Source: Candidatus Saccharimonadota bacterium (lineage in GTDB: Bacteria > Patescibacteriota > Saccharimonadia > Saccharimonadales > Saccharimonadaceae). Taken from it: a stretch of 6,923 nt of DNA. The stretch covers positions 1-6,923 of the forward strand of contig CAJPSU010000038.1 in assembly GCA_905373345.1 (NCBI GenBank). Direction: 5' to 3'. The position numbers and the translations under genes are program-made. The notes under the pieces are model-generated. The model was given only the letters and a program-made list of their open reading frames with translations. It did not search any database and had not been told where the DNA came from. Positions 5,501 to 6,923 of the stretch are shown one piece after another (position 1 is the stretch's first letter; each line of letters starts with the position of its first letter).

Positions 5501-6484
5501 TTATGCACGATTCCGCGCCACGCGCCCAGCGTCGACAGACAACTCAACGAGACGGTTCGCATAACCCCACTCGCTGTCAAACCATACCGCCAACTGCACT
5601 AAGTCGCCGCCAATTACGCGCGTCAGCTGCGTATCAACCGTCGCACTATAGCTGCTGCCACGCAAATCGAATGATACGAGCGGCTTATTAGTCGTATTGA
5701 TAATTCCCTGATAAAACGGCTCTTTAGCAGCACGCTCAAATACTTGATTTACAATCGCTGTTGTTGTCGGTGCAGCAAGCACTGCCGTAATAACCGCCAG
5801 CCCGACATTTGCAACTGGCGTATGGATCGACAAGCCGTCAATTGCCTGCTGTCCAAGCGCCTGGCGCGACGGCGTTAACCCCGCGAACGGCGCCGGAATA
5901 ATATTCTGTTGCTGCGTACGCTTCGTACGGAGCGTATCGTCAACCGGCGAGCCGCCGTCAATCACCGTAAGCGCTGATTTCTTCGGCGCAAACGCTTGCT
6001 CAAGTACAGCAAGTACAGGCGCAATTGCTACTGCACCCGGCTCGCCAGCGCTGACGACCGGCGAGATCGAGCCGATCGAGTCGTCGTTCACGCCCATAAT
6101 AATCGTCTCAATCGTGTCCGCCGTCGACATCGCAACGACCTGCTTTGCGCCGGCTATAATATGCTCTTTCAACCGCACCGAATTGGTATTTGTCGTATCA
6201 ATCACGACGTCAACCATGCGGTCTTGCCACGACTTTTTAACTGACTGCAAATTTGACACAATATCAACCCGCGATTCGCCGACAGCAATATAATTATCCT
6301 CAGGCTTCACGGCGCGCGCATAATTACCGTACACGGAATCGTGCTTCAACAAATACGCCGTCGTATCAACGTCGTACTCGCTCCGAATTGCGACAACATG
6401 AACATCATTGCGCCCCTGCGCGATCTTGAACGCGCTGCGCCCGATTCTATCAAAACCATTGATTGCTATTTTTATCGCTGTCAT
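5501..6484 (-). CDS. GAPDH-fold protein lacking catalytic cysteine and histidine (probable pseudoenzyme or neofunctionalised paralogue)
   Basis: The 327-residue frame aligns end to end with glyceraldehyde-3-phosphate dehydrogenase: INGFDRIGR (8-16), AYLLKHDSVYG (43-53), MGVN (130-133), IIPAP (195-199), and WFDSEWGYANRLVEL (301-315). The active site is gone. The family SNASCTTNCLAP motif is SAGEPGAVAIAP (145-156), putting Pro149 at the catalytic cysteine, and TVHA is TVID (173-176), putting Ile175 at the catalytic histidine. The phosphate-site arginine (RVPxPN) reads HTPVAN (221-226), and the dinucleotide GxGxxG has Asp12 in its middle glycine. The protein contains no cysteine. Arg34-Ser35 where NAD enzymes have Asn-Asp could suggest altered cofactor preference. 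The frame is intact, which argues against simple decay. ATG at 6484 is chosen for AAGGAG five bases upstream and a downstream promoter position; an in-frame ATG at 6550 lies upstream of the -10 and is rejected. Confidence 0.85.
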   Translation of the reverse strand: MTAIKIAINGFDRIGRSAFKIAQGRNDVHVVAIRSEYDVDTTAYLLKHDSVYGNYARAVKPEDNYIAVGESRVDIVSNLQSVKKSWQDRMVDVVIDTTNTNSVRLKEHIIAGAKQVVAMSTADTIETIIMGVNDDSIGSISPVVSAGEPGAVAIAPVLAVLEQAFAPKKSALTVIDGGSPVDDTLRTKRTQQQNIIPAPFAGLTPSRQALGQQAIDGLSIHTPVANVGLAVITAVLAAPTTTAIVNQVFERAAKEPFYQGIINTTNKPLVSFDLRGSSYSATVDTQLTRVIGGDLVQLAVWFDSEWGYANRLVELSVDAGRVARNRA

Positions 6485-6489
6485 CCCCA

Positions 6490-6495
6490 CTCCTT
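6490..6495 (-). promoter_or_regulatory. Ribosome binding site deciding the start of the GAPDH-like gene
   Basis: AAGGAG on the minus strand lies five bases before the ATG at 6484. Together with the -10 element at 6522-6527 it excludes the longer frame from 6550, because that ATG would lie upstream of the transcription start. Confidence 0.8.
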
Positions 6496-6521
6496 GATTT
6501 AGCGCTAGCTCTTTAGCTTCT

Positions 6522-6550
6522 AGTATAGCGCGAATCTGAATTTTTCGCAA
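6522..6550 (-). promoter_or_regulatory. Predicted sigma70-type promoter of the GAPDH-like gene
   Basis: The minus strand reads TTGCGA (6545-6550), a 17-bp spacer, then TATACT (6522-6527). Predicted transcription start is near 6514-6515, giving a leader of about 30 nt that carries the AAGGAG site. The leader holds a direct repeat of GCTAAA and the 8-bp palindrome TAGCGCTA. Confidence 0.7.
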
Positions 6551-6564
6551 CTTTTCGCTATACT
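6536..6564 (+). promoter_or_regulatory. Predicted promoter of the rel gene, leaderless
   Basis: TATACT (6559-6564) is followed by only six bases (AAGAGT) before the rel ATG at 6571, so the standard +1 falls on the A of the start codon. The -35 position with a 17-bp spacer is CTGAAT (6536-6541), matching the consensus at three of six bases. The element lies within the divergent promoter of the GAPDH-like gene. Confidence 0.6.
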
Positions 6565-6570
6565 AAGAGT

Positions 6571-6923
6571 ATGGATAAGCACGAGCTAATCAAACTTGCC
6601 GGAGAGCACTATACCGACACGCAAGTTGAACTGCTCACGCATGCTATTGATTATGCTACCGAGCAGCACGCCGGGCAAATGCGCCAAAGCGGGGAGCCGT
6701 ACATCTCGCATCCGCTGCAGGTAGCAGCGACACTCATTGACTGGGGTATGGATATTGATTCAGCCGTTGCAGGAGTCTTACACGACACGGTTGAAGACAC
6801 CGACGCAACGCTTGAAGAAATTACTGAACTGTTTGGCAAAGATATTGCGTTTCTCGTCGACGGCGTCACAAAAGTTAGCCAAGCGCGCGCTGGCATGCGC
6901 GATCTAGCAAGCTACCTGCCAGC
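6571..6923 (+). CDS. rel: RelA/SpoT-homologue (p)ppGpp hydrolase/synthetase, N-terminal HD domain (partial)
   Basis: The frame opens at ATG 6571 and runs off the window after 117 complete codons. It matches the N-terminal HD hydrolase domain of Rel/SpoT proteins, which degrade the alarmone (p)ppGpp; the synthetase, TGS and ACT regions would lie outside. Visible motifs: HAGQMRQSGEPYISHPLQVA (33-52) with metal-ligand His47, LHDTVEDTDAT (70-80) with the His71-Asp72 pair and Glu75-Asp76, and FGKDIAFLVDGVTKVS (88-103). All hydrolase residues present in this part are intact, which favours a bifunctional Rel or a hydrolase over a synthetase-only RelA. No alternative start exists: the frame has a TAG at 6526-6528 and no ATG, GTG or TTG between it and 6571. 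There is no Shine-Dalgarno. It is transcribed divergently from the GAPDH-like gene. Confidence 0.9.
   Translation, partial: MDKHELIKLAGEHYTDTQVELLTHAIDYATEQHAGQMRQSGEPYISHPLQVAATLIDWGMDIDSAVAGVLHDTVEDTDATLEEITELFGKDIAFLVDGVTKVSQARAGMRDLASYLP

Larger units (their letters stand above)
6522..6564. repeat. 9-bp perfect inverted repeat formed by the two divergent -10 regions
   Basis: AGTATAGCG at 6522-6530 and CGCTATACT at 6556-6564 are exact reverse complements separated by 25 bp. Each arm contains the -10 hexamer of one of the two divergent promoters plus three shared flanking bases (CGC). Confidence 0.8.

Noticed and set aside
6485..6550. A 22-residue N-terminal extension of the GAPDH-like protein from an ATG at 6550
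   Set aside because: It would be translated from DNA containing the -35 and -10 elements, lacks a Shine-Dalgarno, and precedes the canonical GAPDH N-terminus; ATG 6484 has AAGGAG at proper spacing.
6651..6896. A minus-strand open frame opposite rel
   Set aside because: It is antisense to the conserved HD domain of rel and shows no domain of its own.
1..6923. CRISPR array, tRNA or rRNA gene, insertion sequence or prophage element
   Set aside because: No regularly spaced repeats, cloverleaf-like sequence, transposase or terminal inverted repeats were seen; almost all bases are covered by conserved metabolic genes.

Overview
The window is a tightly packed stretch of bacterial chromosome with nine protein genes, two of them cut by the window edges. 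Eight genes lie on the minus strand and one on the plus strand. Reading along the minus strand (right to left), they encode: a GAPDH-fold protein (5501-6484), ribose-5-phosphate isomerase B (4995-5456), ribulose-phosphate 3-epimerase (4351-4995), the N- and C-terminal halves of a split transketolase (3512-4348 and 2519-3511), a class II fructose-bisphosphate-type aldolase (1474-2385), a PfkB-family kinase (502-1473) and a LOG/SLOG-type nucleotide-binding protein (1-492, C-terminus missing). A RelA/SpoT-type (p)ppGpp synthetase/hydrolase runs divergently on the plus strand from 6571 and leaves the window.

The likely host is a small-genome bacterium of the Patescibacteria/CPR, probably Saccharibacteria (TM7). 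This is inferred from the minimal intergenic space, the split transketolase, the divergent core enzymes, leaderless-looking gene starts and central carbon genes packed together. TGA is used as a stop (end of rpe), so the TGA-to-glycine code of Gracilibacteria and Absconditabacteria does not apply. The phylum assignment is not proven by the window.

Three minus-strand promoters can be read. One precedes gap (TTGCGA-17-TATACT, about 30-nt leader with a good Shine-Dalgarno). One sits in the 44-bp gap before rpiB (TTTACA-17-TATACT) and places the start of transcription at or next to the rpiB ATG. One precedes fba (extended -10 TGATATACT, about 30-nt leader with Shine-Dalgarno). The rel gene has a plus-strand -10 whose predicted +1 is the A of its ATG. 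No convincing intrinsic terminator was found, so read-through between units is likely.

Together the genes form a non-oxidative pentose phosphate/lower glycolysis module. RpiB and Rpe interconvert the pentose phosphates, transketolase moves two-carbon units, and the aldolase joins or splits triose phosphates. The PfkB kinase phosphorylates a sugar or nucleoside of unknown identity, and the LOG-like protein may release ribose 5-phosphate from nucleotides. No transaldolase is present here.

The most striking observation is that the GAPDH-like protein has no cysteine at all. It has proline where the catalytic cysteine should be and isoleucine where the catalytic histidine should be. It is therefore probably not a working phosphorylating GAPDH, despite being intact and having a good promoter and ribosome binding site.
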